From Polyodon spathula (lineage: Eukaryota; Chordata; Actinopteri; Acipenseriformes; Polyodontidae): 64,000 bases of DNA. Both the position numbers and the translations under genes were made by a program. The notes under the pieces are model-generated. The model had not been told where the DNA came from. It searched no databases and saw only the letters and a list, made by a program, of their open reading frames with translations. Of the stretch, positions 46,434 through 58,208 are shown piece after piece. The DNA lies in assembly GCF_017654505.1 (NCBI RefSeq), contig NC_054540.1, positions 42,718,054 to 42,782,053 on the forward strand. Reading direction: 5' to 3'. Numbering within the stretch: position 1 is the first letter of the stretch; every line of letters starts with the position of its first letter.

Positions 46434-47216
46434 TTACCCTCTGCCGATGTTAGGTATCGAGAGGCCACATCGCACTCCATGGTGGCAGGACACATCCCGG
46501 CCAAGTGGCCCGGTTCGTGGCATCGAAAGCAGACCGGGGTGGTGGACGTTGCAGGAGATGGCTGCTTGTTTCCAGGTCCACCATAAGAGGGGCTTTCCGG
46601 TTTTCCCAGTTAGCTGGGGGCTAACTTTGTCCTCCACTTTGGAGGCAAAGCGTCCGGAGGGTCGATGGAAGCCGGAGGCCTCACTGCTGTCGTGCGCGGT
46701 GTCATCTGGGCTTGGGTCCAGGTGGGCGGAGATGGGTTCCGGGGTTCCCATCGTTCCTCAGCGTCTTCACAGGCCTCGACCAGTTCAATGGCCTGCTCCA
46801 GAGATTCGGGAGCATGACGTGCCACTCAGTCCCGAGTCCCTGGTCCCAGTACCGTGAGGAACTGGTCGATGGCCACTGCCTCCATCATCTGCTGTGGAGT
46901 TCTTGTTTCTAGGCGAAGTCATCGAGTGAGGTGATCCCACAACTGTTGGGCCACTTGCCGTGGCCGGGCCCCAGAAGGACGCACATATGCCCGGGACTTG
47001 CGATTCTGGTGTTAAGTTCAGACGGCGAAGAATGGCCGTCTTTACTTTTTGGTAGTCCCGGGCCTCCTCATTACCCATGGCCTGGTAGGCAGCCTGGGCT
47101 TCCCCAGTGAGGCAGAGACCCAGGTGTAGCGCCCAGTTTTCAGCTGGCCAGGATGACGCTTCAGCGACCCGCTCGAACATGGTCAGGAATGCCTCCAGGT
47201 CGTCCTCCGACGTCAT
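46434..47216 (-). pseudogene. gag of the Gmr1-like element
   Basis: Structural protein. The 46785-47216 frame starts MTSEDDLEAFLTMFERVAEA, then WALHLGLCLTGEAQAAYQAM and YQKVKTAILRRLNLTPE, a SCAN/capsid-like helical pattern. A shift follows; 46610-46825 gives ESLEQAIELVEACEDAEE. A zinc knuckle CFRCHEPGHLAGMC (CX2CX4HX4C) lies at about 46491-46532. The true N-terminus seems deleted, because the LTR-like sequence abuts within 10 bp of this ATG. Confidence 0.8.
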
Positions 47217-47223
47217 CTTTTAA

Positions 47224-47800
47224 TAGAACAAAAGTAATGAAATAAAAATAGTCAAAATAAATTCCTCCACCAATATCAACAATGACAAAGGAGGAGGAGA
47301 AAATAAAAAGGTACAAATAACAAAGTCCCGGACACAATAAAAGATTAAAAAAAATAGATATAAGCTCCACTGGCACTCCCGCGCTGACCTCTAGGGGGCT
47401 CCCAGTCCTGGGTAGGATTTTAGTGACGAGGTCCCGGTCATTCTTCCGGGTACCAATTCGAAACACCGTCTCCTGTCTCTGCAATACAACATACTTTTAT
47501 AACCAGTTTAGCCACACGTCTCCTTTCGCTGTTCCCCAGGACTGAGCAAGCGAGCACAGATCGTACCGTCCTTTAAATACTGTTCGACCCCGCCCTTAGC
47601 CTCGGCCCCGGTCGCCGCTGTACCCAATTGGCGTACATAGTAACTCTGACTGGGGTACATGGCGCGGCGGCTGCGGACTTCTGCGTTCGGGCGGAGCGAG
47701 CGATCTTTCTGGAATTCCCGGACAGTTCAACCTTTGCTTTTTTGCCGATCTCGTCCCATTTTATGCAACGCCGTCAGAATCGGGAGGATCGACCACAGCT
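47224..47800 (-). repeat. 5' LTR of the Gmr1-like element, truncated at both ends
   Basis: Matches 42447-43015 with scattered differences. Missing are the outer ~25 bp and about 200 bp equivalent to 42247-42446. Confidence 0.82.
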
Positions 47801-48789
47801 GCTTAAATAGAATGTTCAATGTGTGCTGGCATTCTAAGTGTCGCTGCTACTATGCAAATGGGGAAGTGTCTTATAATGAAAATGTGTAATATACCCTGTA
47901 GCCTTATCACAGTAAACATGTATCCTTATAACCGTAATTCACACGCATTATACTGTGGCATGTTTGCAGTATATGGGACAGACAGTGCTCTGTTTACTAT
48001 AAAACAAAGGGTTTTTGAAACGCAGAATCAATTTCTCCATCTAACGAAGAAAATAAACAATCCCTGCCATCTGTCATTCTCTATATACAATGTTAATAAT
48101 ATGCATTCAGAAACAGCACTTGAGTGTTAGTGCTCCCTTAAGTGGGCTGTGCACTTGAGTGTCACTTCTGAAAATGTCTGTACAGTATACAGGAAGGGTG
48201 TGAGAGAGGTGGCACGGCTGTGGGTTGCGAATCTCCTAGCAACAGATTATCCAAAAATGTGTTTAATAATGCTTTGTCATAATCTTTTCATCATGAATTT
48301 AGATAAATGTTCTATAAATTATAATACTATATAAAACATGTTCGCTAGATACTGTTTAATTTTCACTAGGTCAAATATCAATACACTTTAGTATAACTAT
48401 TTAACTGAACCAGAAAAATAACAACACTCATAAGGCAGTATGAAGTCTGAAAGATTAAACATACTCACTAAGAAATGAGACACATACTGTACACTGTAAC
48501 TCACTCACATAGGGTAAAAGTGGAAACAGAAACACAAACAGCAACGTTTAAAGGAAAAAAAGTGCCTGGAGTCAGCATTGGACAACACACTATGTAGCGC
48601 TGCAAGCTTTTTACAGAAAAAAAAAAAAAAAAACATAACAGAGACTTTTTATGGTTTCTAATAGATCTAATGAGCCCTGGACATAAAATAAATAACTACA
48701 GGATCGTCCTGTGGGACTGCTAATTGTGTTGCCAGTAATGAAGCGAACACTGGGTGAACCAGAGAAAACATGCATTTTATAGTGCATAA
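47801..48789. other. Non-coding stretch
   Basis: AT-rich, with an A-run near 48620. No gene recognised. Confidence 0.45.
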
Positions 48790-48917
48790 TACATCACTGC
48801 AGTCCAGACCGCGGGGATCCAAAGCCCGAGAGGGAGCTGTTCCCTTCTCCACCAGCAGAGGGTGAGTGCCTGCTGGTATCACTTCCCCTACCGTCACCAC
48901 CTGGAGAAGAGGAGCAG

Positions 48918-49409
48918 GTGCTTCCTCTGCCTCCATCACCTTCTCCTGCAAGTGAGGGAGAGCTGCACCAGTCCCCTGCAAGTGAGAGAGAGCCACACCA
49001 GTCCCCTGTAATAAGGGTAGACCACACGCCGCTCTCACCTCTGCCACCAGGAGACTACACGCCGCTCTCACTTCTGCCACCAGGAGACTACACGCCTCCG
49101 CCACCTCCATCGGCAGGAGCAGAGCAGCAGGAGCTGTCTCTGCCTCCGCCACCTCCATCGGCAGGAGCAGAGCAGCAGGAGCTGCTTCTGCCTCCTCCAC
49201 CGCCAGGAGCAAAGCAGCAGGAGCTGCCTCTGCCTCCACCACCTCCACCAGCAGAGGATGAATGCCTGCTGGGTCCCTGTCCACCAGCAGAGGGTGAATG
49301 CCTGCTGGGTTCCTGTCCACCAGCAGAGGGTGAATGCCTGCTGGTACCACTTCCCCCAACAGCAGAGGATGAATGCCTGCTGGTATCACTTCCCCCACCC
49401 ACATTATGA
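48918..49409 (+). pseudogene. Gag-like proline-rich repeat region of copy 3, first part
   Basis: An open frame of 163 codons in the same frame as the tail of copy 1: GELHQSPASEREPHQSPV, GDYTPPPPPSAGAEQQELSL, PPPAEDECLLGPCPPAEGEC, LLVSLPPP. Two copies keeping this frame open supports it as the real coding frame. The zinc-knuckle start is missing to the left. Confidence 0.6.
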
Positions 49410-49649
49410 ATGCCTGCTAGTATCACTTCCCCCACCAGCAGAGGATGAATGCCTGCTGGAATCACTTCTCCCACCATCATGAGGAGAGGAGCAGGAGCTG
49501 CCTCTCCCTTCACCAGAAGGACCAGAACTAGATGCTGGCAGTCCTCAGAAGCCTGTCATAGACTGCTGAGGGAAGCACGGGGAAGAACCTCCCGGCCACA
49601 CTCCAGCTTGTCCGGACTCCCTGCCTCACTTCGCCCAAGGATGCCTGCC

Positions 49650-50215
49650 TCGCTTCGCCCAAGGATGCCTGCCTGGCATCGCCTGGGGTTGCCAGCCGCT
49701 TCGCATCGCCTGGGGTTGCCAGCCGCTTCGCATCGCCTGGGGTTGCCAGCCACTCTGCATTGCCTGGGGTTGCCTGTTGCTCCGCATCGCCTGGGGTTGC
49801 CAGCCACTCCGCATCGCCTGGGGTGGCTGGAACTGCTTCGCCAGGGGATGCAGTCAGCTCTGCTTGGCCACAGGGGTCAGTGTGGCCGGAGTCCCACCAG
49901 AGGGAGCCGCCGGCTATAAAGGGGGGAGAGGTCAGGAGACCACCTTCCGCCGCAACAGTTTCGCTGCCGGAGATCTTGGGGGAGGTCTGTACCACCAACC
50001 CCAGCAGCTTTTCCGCTGGCTGAAGGAGTCAGTCTGGGAGCTGTCAGCACGTCTGCTGACAGCCGCACCATTAGCAGCATTTCCACTGCCAGTGGTACAG
50101 CGGGAGGAGAAATTTGCCCCACTGTCAGCAGATTTGCTGACAGCATGGCCAGCCTGGCTACTGGCAACATTGCCGCCCATCAACCCCTTAAAGTCCCTGT
50201 TCTTGGCCTAGGACT
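49650..50215 (+). pseudogene. Gag-like region of copy 3, second part
   Basis: Encodes SPGVA units (ASPGVASHSASPGVAGTASP) in the 49760-50023 frame, then ATVSLPEILGEV, matching the SASPGVA and AAVSMPEIVGEV segments of copy 1 in the same order. It contains 27-bp tandem units (GCATCGCCTGGGGTTGCCAG-based) at 49676-49840. Confidence 0.55.
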
Positions 50216-50412
50216 TTCAGCAAGACTTTTGGGATTTTAAGGGGAGAGGTGGCCATTGAGGCCATGTGTGCTTTGCACAAGGGGGGTATATGTGTTCGGT
50301 GAGTGGAGAACGGGATTGGAACCATTCGCTCAGCTCCACCGAACTCCACCTCTCTCTGTTGTTTATTTCCTCACTCTGGTCTGACACCACCCACTGCAGC
50401 CGTATTTGTGAC

Positions 50413-51734
50413 ACACATTCACATAGAATTGAACTGTTAATTATTTATTTTTCACACGTTGCGTGTGAAATAACTTTTAGTGAAACTTTATGAACTATAA
50501 TTAATCTACCTCATATTGTTGTATGAAGAATTTCTTTAAGAGTAAAAACTTGCCATATATTTAATCTATATACCATTAATAAGCTTAATGTGATCAATTC
50601 TAAGATTGTCTGCATCATTTCAGTTGAGGCTGTGTGCTTGGAGATGGGTGTATGTGTGTGAGGAGACAGGTGGTGTCATATTTCAATTGCCTTCTAGTCA
50701 AGTTAAGGCAGTGAGAGTTTTGAATTGTTTTTGTGCTTAGAGACTAAGATATTTACTTTATCACTTCTCTGATTTCTGCTTATTGTATGTAATAAAATAC
50801 TACTATTGATTAACAATTCCTTATGTCTGCGCATGAATGTGTGTTCATAGTAAATCCTCGATCTTTGTAACACGTCAATTTAAATATCACTTTAGATACT
50901 AATCAACCCAGATAAATATTACATTGTCAATTATTGAATTGGTCCTACACAACATTATTAAACGATTTTGATGACATGGGTTATCTAACCCCCTGAAAAT
51001 GTTGAAGACATTAAGGAAATTGAATGTAAAACGATCCCGAATTGAAAAGGTAAGCAGCAAAGCAAAGACAAGTGATTTGCTGACGTATCAAATGAAGAAG
51101 TTGCCTGATTGCAAAGTAAGACAAAAAAGAAAACCCTGTATTTATGTTGTTTGTAGTAATGGTAATTGGTAGGTCAATATATGAGCCCTGGGGACAAACC
51201 CCAGCTGAATTAATATAGCGGTACTTGGGTCACACAGTGTCTGATCATACACCAATATTTGCTTACACTATAATGTTCTCTAAGTATAAATAATTAAGAT
51301 TGGGTTGTCAATTTGTATTGGACTGCTTTTAATATTAGGTGAAGAAATTGACATTACTTACAATTATTTCAAATCATCTATAAACTGCTAAAATCTATTT
51401 AGTAAAACAATACTAAAGCCTAGTCATTTCTTTGTATTTACAATGACTGTTTGAAGTTCTTCTATTATTTCGATGTGGTTTTAAGGATTTTCTTTGAGAT
51501 GTACCTGACTGCATGCACCCGATACCATGCATGCACATCAGCATTTCACAATGCTAGAACATTCTGCACTATTTTCATTCACATACTTGGCAATCATATT
51601 CTGACTTGAGCAAGGGTTTCAGTCCATTGTCTTGCAATTGATTTCCATACAGACATGATTAATGCAAGCCAAGTGAGCTGTTCTCAAGCAAGTCTCAGAG
51701 TTTCATTTTGAATGTTTCATTTTCCTCCCAGGAA
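50413..51734. other. AT-rich non-coding stretch
   Basis: No gene recognised. An AATAAAATAC context near 50790 could be an LTR-like polyadenylation site, but no partner was found. Confidence 0.45.
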
Positions 51735-53060
51735 TTTCAATAATGACAGGTAGTTCCTGCACAAACCCTGTCTGGTCAAGGGTGTCTATAGAGGGGAGAA
51801 CCGATTCAAGACGATGTGCAAGGATCTTAGCAAGTCAGTGTGGGATCAGGCGATACTGATTTGTAAAGAGAAGAACAAAATGTTTTAAGTTGATTATTAA
51901 TCTCATGCTGGTCACTTGTAGGCAGACCTGATTGGGTCTTAATTTATGGGATCAAATGTGATACAGCAGACTGATGCAGATGATGTGCTAAAATCTTGCT
52001 AGCCTTGTCACCATGTTCATATAGTGCATGCCGTTATCTAATCATTAATTGCTCTGCCTGTTTAATGGACAGAAGGTCGAATTCAGTTTGCAGGGACGAT
52101 CGTTGTTTATAGAGTTCTGGAGTGGGGGAGTTAGCATGTTGCTGATCTAAATGTAAAATAAGGTCAGTTAGTTCTGAGAGCCTCCCTGTTCGGAGCTTGT
52201 AAGAGATTATTTAGCCACATAAGTAAGCCTTTAGGGTTTCCCATAGTCATGGTGGACATCCCAGGTGTTGAATTGGTGTCCAGAAAGAAGTTTATCTGGG
52301 AAGAAATAAACTGGATAAAGTCTTGATCAGATAAAAATATGGGGTTGAGTCTCAAATGATGACATGATGCCATCTGTCTGAAAAACACATGCTCCAAAAC
52401 CAGAGGTGCATGATCTGATATGACTATACTCTGACACGTACAAGAACATACAATGGAAGAAAAAAAATAGTCAATTCAAAAGTATGTTTGATATACAGGA
52501 CAAAAAAAAGAGTACTGCCTGGTATTGGAAATAGTAATTGCCATGGATCAGAGGCCCCATAGGTGTCAAGATAGGATTGAATAATCAGAGCAGATTTCAA
52601 AGGGGGTGCTGGATTTAAGGTGGAGCAGTCCAACCTGGGATTAAGAGTACAGTTCATGCCACTCCCCCCCCAAGTAAAAGGTGATGTGTGTGCACATCAG
52701 GTAAGGAATAAATAAGGAGCAGAAACATTAGCTAAAATGAAAACGATGTTATAAAGAGTACCTGTGACAACAATATAATGACCATTTTGGTCTGCAGTCA
52801 CCTGGGAGGGAATGAATGGAATGGATTTGTCTACTAAAATTGCCGCACCCTGAGCCTTGCCATGAAATTTGGAATGAAACAGCTGTCTCACCCAATTGCT
52901 ATGTATGCAGGAGTGGTCTGAATTTCAAAGATGCTTTTCTTGGAGGAAAGCAATGCTCACTTTCTGTTGTTCAAGGTGAGAACAAGGTTGTTCACTGGGT
53001 GATTAAGCCCTTTCACATTCCAGCTTATAAAATTAACCTGGCACCCAATAGTACCAGAAT
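51735..53060 (-). pseudogene. L1-like LINE ORF2 fragment (endonuclease to early reverse transcriptase)
   Basis: Minus strand. 52697-52891 reads FHSKFHGKAQGAAILVDKSIPF and TADQNGHYIVVTGTLYN, the L1 AP-endonuclease pattern (AAIL-KS-PF, D-NG-Y-VV-G-L). 52164-52397 reads LNPIFLSDQDFIQFISSQIN and FFLDTNSTP, the L1 linker. Near 51740-51830 the frame gives LAKILAHRLESVLPSI and DQTGFVQ, the first RT motifs. Many stops and shifts. The catalytic YADD region is not present. Confidence 0.78.
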
Positions 53061-53680
53061 TAGTGCCAGCTGCAGCAACCATCAAGATTTAGGCATATAA
53101 ATAAAAAACGTTGGATGAGATGCACAAAAAAGCATCTTAACCTCAGATCTCCTCCCCTTGACCCATAAAAAAAACACAACAGAAGAGAAAGAGTAAGGAA
53201 AGTGAAAGAAAGAGAAAAAAAGACAACAGAAAAAATGTAACAGCCCCATCCCCCATACCACCTCCTAAGAGGAGGTGGTAATATTCCCAAAGCTTAATTT
53301 CTTCAGTTTATAAGCTAACCACTGCGTCTGCTCTGCTGTGCCTAACCTTACAGCAGTAGTCCCAGAACTAAAATCTAAATGTGAGCAACCCTTAAAAATA
53401 GGTAACTATAAGAAATGTACAAAATTTATGAAAACACACACACAAAAAAAATACAGATTTATAAAAAATAACCACTTGTCTATGCTTAGAGATACTGTAA
53501 TAATGCAAGAACATGTAAATTATTTAGTATAAAGTACAGAATACACATAGTAAGTTAACACCTTAAACTGTATCTGTAGAAATAAACATTTTCAGCCATG
53601 CCCAGAAAAAAATACTGTACACAGGGCTGTGCAAACATTCTTTCCTTTTCCTCTAAACTACATGTAAATAGTGAATATAG

Positions 53681-53746
<66 letters not shown>

Positions 53747-53957
53747 ATGACAGTAATGGAAAATCCATCACAGGCAGTTGAGAGCAGCAAACTTAGCCAG
53801 CGGACTAAAAACACTAATAGAGCGAAAGCTAAAGGCTACCTACATGACTACCTCTGCAAAGCATGCCCGACAAACAAAACCCTTGTCTGAGCTGCATTGT
53901 TCCCAGTGGCACCAAAACTACATTCCCCGGAATGTATTGGGCTGACATAACCAGTGA
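53061..53957. other. Non-coding stretch with (AT)n microsatellite
   Basis: No gene. A GAGGTGGTA-bearing inverted repeat (TACCACCTCC with GGAGGTGGTA) sits at 53258-53281. An (AT)n tract lies at 53684-53743. Confidence 0.5.
53684..53743. repeat. (AT)n microsatellite
   Basis: About 30 AT units with one interruption. Confidence 0.95.
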
Positions 53958-54689
53958 CGCACTGTGACGGAAAGATGAGTTCTGGTGATGAATCTTCCTC
54001 CCGACCTGTGAGGGCGCTAAAGAATGGGAGGAGAAGTATCTGGAAGGGCTCGCCTGACAGTTTGTTTCCGGGTCAGGGAAGTGGGTCAGCCTGGAGGGAA
54101 GCGCGACTCTGTTGTAAGACCGTATTGATTTGAAAGGTAAACGAGAGGCAGCTGCAAGTAATAAGGCAGCTGCAACTGTTTATCTCGATATCATGCGGGA
54201 TTACATATAGGGGCCAGGGTAACGCTGGTCTTCTCCTTCGTTTGGGTTAACGCTTGGAGAGAGAAGGATCGAGAGAGGAGCTCTCGTTGTAAAGAGGAAT
54301 TACGTGTTGTGTTTGTTGTAATTGTCTGCGTTTTGCACCACCAGACAGTTAACTCACCTATCCGGAGCTGTCGACCAGGGTCAGCACAATCCGGATCACC
54401 ACTGCACAGAACCGTCACAAAATACAGTGTCTTCACCCACCACAAGCACGTCTGCACTCACCCAGGACTGGTGACCGTGTGTTCGTTTTGTTCGGGACTG
54501 TGCCCTATTATTGCTATCCCCGTGCTTTACACATTGTTGTGTATAGCCGGGGATTTATTATTTAACGGTCACCAGACCTGGATTATAAATAAAAGCACCT
54601 TTTCACTGGAAACTGTTGTCTGCCTGTCACTCCTGCATCGCATCACCGCTATACCTGTTCCCCTCCACTAGCCACTTTGCCACACGCAC
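53958..54689 (+). mobile_element. Solo LTR with 5-bp target duplication
   Basis: Runs TGTGACGG (53963) to TTGCCACA (54684) and is flanked by CGCAC at 53958-53962 and 54685-54689. AATAAA lies at 54588-54593. It is homologous, but diverged, to the 3' LTR at 61630-62382 (CCTGTGAGGG, CAGAGCTGT-like, CACCAGACC-GATTA, ATCACC-CTA-ACCTG, CCACTTTGCCAC). Complete flanking duplications show it is a separate solo LTR, not the missing 5' LTR of the 56.6-62.4 kb element. Confidence 0.88.
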
Positions 54690-54814
54690 CCACAGATATA
54701 TATGTATGGACATACCCTTGGCCTATCTGGTGTGCACATTTAGACCATATTATAACAGTAAGTGGATGCTTTTAACTTAGGAGAATAAAAATACAAAAAC
54801 AATAACAATATTGT

Positions 54815-54970
54815 AAAGTAACACGTCCAGGTGCTCCTGCCCAAACACTTCTTGAAAGAAGCTTGACATAAACTCCGTTGGTCTGCCTTCCTCCATCCCC
54901 TCCGGAATGCCAGCCACAAGCAGATTATTTCTCCTGCTTCGGTTCTCCAGATCAGGAGGTAAGGAGTTTG
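54815..54970 (-). pseudogene. L1-like ORF1 fragment
   Basis: Minus-strand frame reads LPPDLENRSRRNNLLVAGIP then EGMEEG...FFQEVFGQE. DLENRSRRNN and the following hydrophobic strand mark the junction of coiled coil and RNA-recognition domain in L1 ORF1 proteins. It lies upstream of the ORF2 fragment on the same strand, so both may be parts of one L1 split by later insertions, including the solo LTR. Confidence 0.75.
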
Positions 54971-56590
54971 TTATTTTCAGAAGCAAGCAGGTTGCAGCCT
55001 GCTTTTATTAATTGTTTTTCCCACCACTTGTGTACTTATTACAGTGTGTTTGTGTATGACCTTCTGCCCTAGGAGTACCATTGCTGGTACCCTAGTGTGG
55101 CAACCTACCATTGCAACTGAACTTGTGGGGGCGTGGCAAGGAAAACATCCTGTGCCTCCCCTGTCTGTCAGCGGATACCCACATCCATTACAGTGCTGCA
55201 TAGCTTCCTTTACTTTATCAGTGTGTAATGCTAATCAGATAGCTTTACCACATAAGTCTAACAGCTGTCAACACTCATTCTTAGGCTATTTTCTTTGATT
55301 GACAGTTCTTAGGGGCGACACCAGTGGGATTGTTTCAGTTAAAGGTAGTGGTATATAGATCTGACACTGGGTTTAGATAATTAAAATAGAACTTCAATTG
55401 GTCCCAAGAGTGAATGTTTATGAAAGTCTCAAACACCAACATTGAAAGTATATTACATTGTTGAGCATCGCTGCTTTCAGAGCCCCACAAAGTCCACATT
55501 GCATGCGCTGTGTTTGTGATCAGAAAATACACAGCATGTACAATGAGGGTGTTGTGAAAGCACAGGGACTGTGCCAAAACACACAAACTTCTGGTGAAGA
55601 GAATGTCCACTCACACTTCAATGACACTGAAGTAGTCTTCGTATGGTGTGGCAGCTGCTGTTCATGTTCTTTCTTCTTATTTATGGATGCAAAAAAAGTC
55701 CCTCAAAGTAATGATGGAGATGTTGAGATCAACCGGAGGTGTTTAAGCCACTATAATTATTTTTAACAGTGACTCTGTCCAACACTCCATCCACATGCTT
55801 ATTATTCCTCAAACCTCTGGATTTCTTATATCAGCCATGATATTCCCACAAGGAGGCAGCTTGTTCTCTCACCTCTGAAGCGTATTTGTCACAGTAGAGA
55901 GTAAAGTGATTGAATGTTGCAATCATGTTTTACACCAGAATGTGGGTAATTTGTTATGAGGGTTTACCAAAGAAAAGTTTTTTTTTTTTTACTTTGCTAT
56001 GTTAATTAAATGTGCTTGACAGAAGTGGTGCTGGAGTGAAGCACTGAAATACAGGAGTCATAAAAAGTAACTCGCCCTCCTGCTTACACACACAGACACA
56101 CAGGGAGGAAATATATCTCGAGGATAGTGATGTGCCAGGTCATGTATTTATTGTCACAATATGCTAGACTGCATACATTTATACTTAAGACACATTTCCA
56201 TGTACTCCCCTAACTATCAGCTTCCTTTCCCTTGCTGATTAATTAGTGCTGGTTCTGCTGATTGTTAACTTGTCCGGTGCAAACTATTCTAGGAGCATCC
56301 AGGTCTCCAGGAACATTACACATAAACTGGTCCTGTCAGCTCCAAGAATGCAAGAGCTCTGTCCTAAGGAATACCTACTTCATTACCTTCCCATTAATAC
56401 CACCCAGAATAACTGCAAACATTATAAGAAGTGCAAGGCAAAAAATACGAACCCATGAGTATTGAATGACCTGAATACAAGCATAATATGAATACAAAAA
56501 TACTAGACTCAGCAAAATGGAGGGAACTGATATTGCATTGAGCACACACACATTTACACCACCACCACCCGGGCCTGGACTGAGACCTTC
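54971..56590. other. Non-coding stretch
   Basis: No gene recognised. A small hairpin (AAGCAGGTTGCAGCCTGCTT) is at 54983-55002. Frames at 55458-55766 and 56246-56458 have no recognisable domains. Confidence 0.45.
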
Positions 56591-56594
56591 TAGA

Positions 56595-57360
56595 CCGCCG
56601 ATCCCAATGGGTAACCTTTTCTCTCCATGAGAGCCTCAAGTGCGGACCTAGTGTGAGGCCAAAGCAATGACCCCACACTGGTCCACACTTGGGAACAGGT
56701 CAGTTCTACTGTAGGTAAGGATGTTGATGACGCTGGGGCGCTAGTATATCTGCACTTCTTTATCAAGGGGCAATTATTATATAGGGTAAACCTTGCCACG
56801 GGCACAGGACAGCCTGTAACACAATTGATGGTTCCCCCGTCTTTTCGGCTCAAGGTCATGAGGCTGGCGCATGATATCCCTTTTACAGGGCACTTCGGAG
56901 CTGACAAAACAAGGGAACGTATATTGGCTTGATTTTATTGAGTAGGGCTTCATAATGAAGTGTCGAAATATGTAGCCACATGCCTAGACTGCCAGAGAGT
57001 AGTGCCGGGTTGAATGCATCCTGCCCCTTTGGTCCAGCTTCCCATTATTTCCACTCACTCTGAACGCATTGCATTGCAGTTGCATAGTGGGCCCTTTGCT
57101 AACTTCTGATTCTAGGTATATGCATATATTAGTGGTGGTAGATTATGCAACGTGATACCCGGAAGCAGATCCATTGAGGTCCACTAGTGCAGATTATGTC
57201 GAGAGTAGGGATCCCCAAACAGATATTGACTGATCATGGAACTAACTTCCTGTCTAATACATTACAGTAAGTATATAAAATATAAAAAATACGTCCCATC
57301 AAGACATCTGTTTATCACCCACAGACAGATGGTTTGGTGAAGCGATTTAATCAGACCTTA
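56595..57360 (+). pseudogene. Integrase, N-terminal and core part (second Gmr1-like element)
   Basis: Fragments in shifting frames match the 42-kb integrase: a CHGHRTACNTIDG-type line at 56800, HDIPFTGHFGADKT-like codons at 56870-56910, CLDCQRV-like at 56980, and near 57195 MSRVGIPKQILTDHGTNFLS containing the second catalytic Asp. At 57300 come HPQTDGLVKRFNQTL codons, where the expected catalytic Glu of VERFN is Lys (VKRFN). It breaks off at TTAA 57358. Confidence 0.7.
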
Positions 57361-57457
57361 ACACTACAACTACCGGAGCGGTCTTTTTCACGCATCACGT
57401 TTTTTAAATGCATTTTTCTCCACTGATTTGGCAGCTAGGCACCTGTGCTTTTTTACT

Positions 57458-57523
<66 letters not shown>

Positions 57524-58208
57524 CATCTCAAACCATCAGTAGACCCAGGGTTAAATCAATAGATCAATACAACGTAGGACTACACAGCAAGTCTTAGGCG
57601 TGATTATACAAAAAAACAAACAAAAAAAAAGTTACTGAATAATAGTGTACCAAACCAGCTATTGAAAGACTGGAGACAGAAATTACTATTGAATAGCTAA
57701 CATTGTCAAACTCAGGCACAAAATAAAAATGTAGACAGAAAACACTGGTATAAAGCAGTCAAACAAACAAAACTTGGCACTATTCTCTATTGCTTCACAG
57801 AGAGTTGTAAGCTCCCGCTGCATGTCAAAAGTCGTCTCTGAGCTGCTAAAACCACTCTGTTTTATAGCCCAGCATTTGAACTCATAAGTCCCCTTGCAAC
57901 ACCACCCCCATGTCTTGTGTCAGTGCTAATGTTGTAACATGTTTCCCTCACATGTAACAAGCAGGCTGCAAAAACTGTGTCCCAAATAATATCCTGAAGG
58001 AAAACATACAATAACATAAAAACATCTGATTTACAAAGAAATAATGGGAAAATTGGTATGTTAAAATAAACACGCTGTTTTGACTATATTTAACACAGAA
58101 CAGTTTCGTAGCGAGCAACGCTGCAGTACTTTTATATGCATATTAATATAACGGAAAAAAGACAGCTGCGTTAGTTCAAGTATGTACACCTGAAAGTTCT
58201 AGTGTTAA
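57358..58208. mobile_element. piggyBac-type non-autonomous element inside the integrase
   Basis: TTAA at 57358-57361 and 58205-58208. Ends are inverted: TTAACACTACAACT at the left and AGTTCTAGTGTTAA at the right. The flanking integrase codons rejoin exactly when the insert and one TTAA are excluded (...CAGACC-TTAA-AGCATATG...). No transposase frame. It contains an (AT)n tract at 57462-57522. A different family from the 14083/19590/63919 copies. Confidence 0.85.
57462..57522. repeat. (AT)n microsatellite
   Basis: About 30 uninterrupted AT units inside the TTAA-flanked element. Confidence 0.95.

Larger units (their letters stand above)
42247..47800 (-). mobile_element. Ty3/Gypsy-like LTR retrotransposon with integrase before reverse transcriptase (Gmr1-like order)
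   Basis: Between the two minus-strand LTRs the domain order is gag, zinc knuckle, protease, integrase, reverse transcriptase, RNase H. In ordinary Ty3/Gypsy elements integrase comes last. The integrase-first arrangement with Gypsy-type RT sequence is the one described for Gmr1-like elements of fish and other deuterostomes. It inserted into the 3' LTR of gag-only copy 2. The 5' end is damaged: the outer ~25 bp of the 5' LTR and the segment from the inner LTR end to the gag start are missing, so no primer site or target duplication can be seen. All genes carry stops or shifts. Confidence 0.88.
48790..50412 (+). mobile_element. Non-autonomous gag-only LTR retrotransposon (copy 3), no 5' LTR, deleted 3' LTR
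   Basis: The interior is collinear with 7500-8790 of copy 1, including GGCCATTGAGGCCATGTGTG and the G-run at 50280. The LTR remnant at 50288-50412 keeps only GGTGAGTGGAGAACGGGATTGG and the CTGACACCACCCACT...TGTGACA end. The left boundary is uncertain. Confidence 0.78.
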
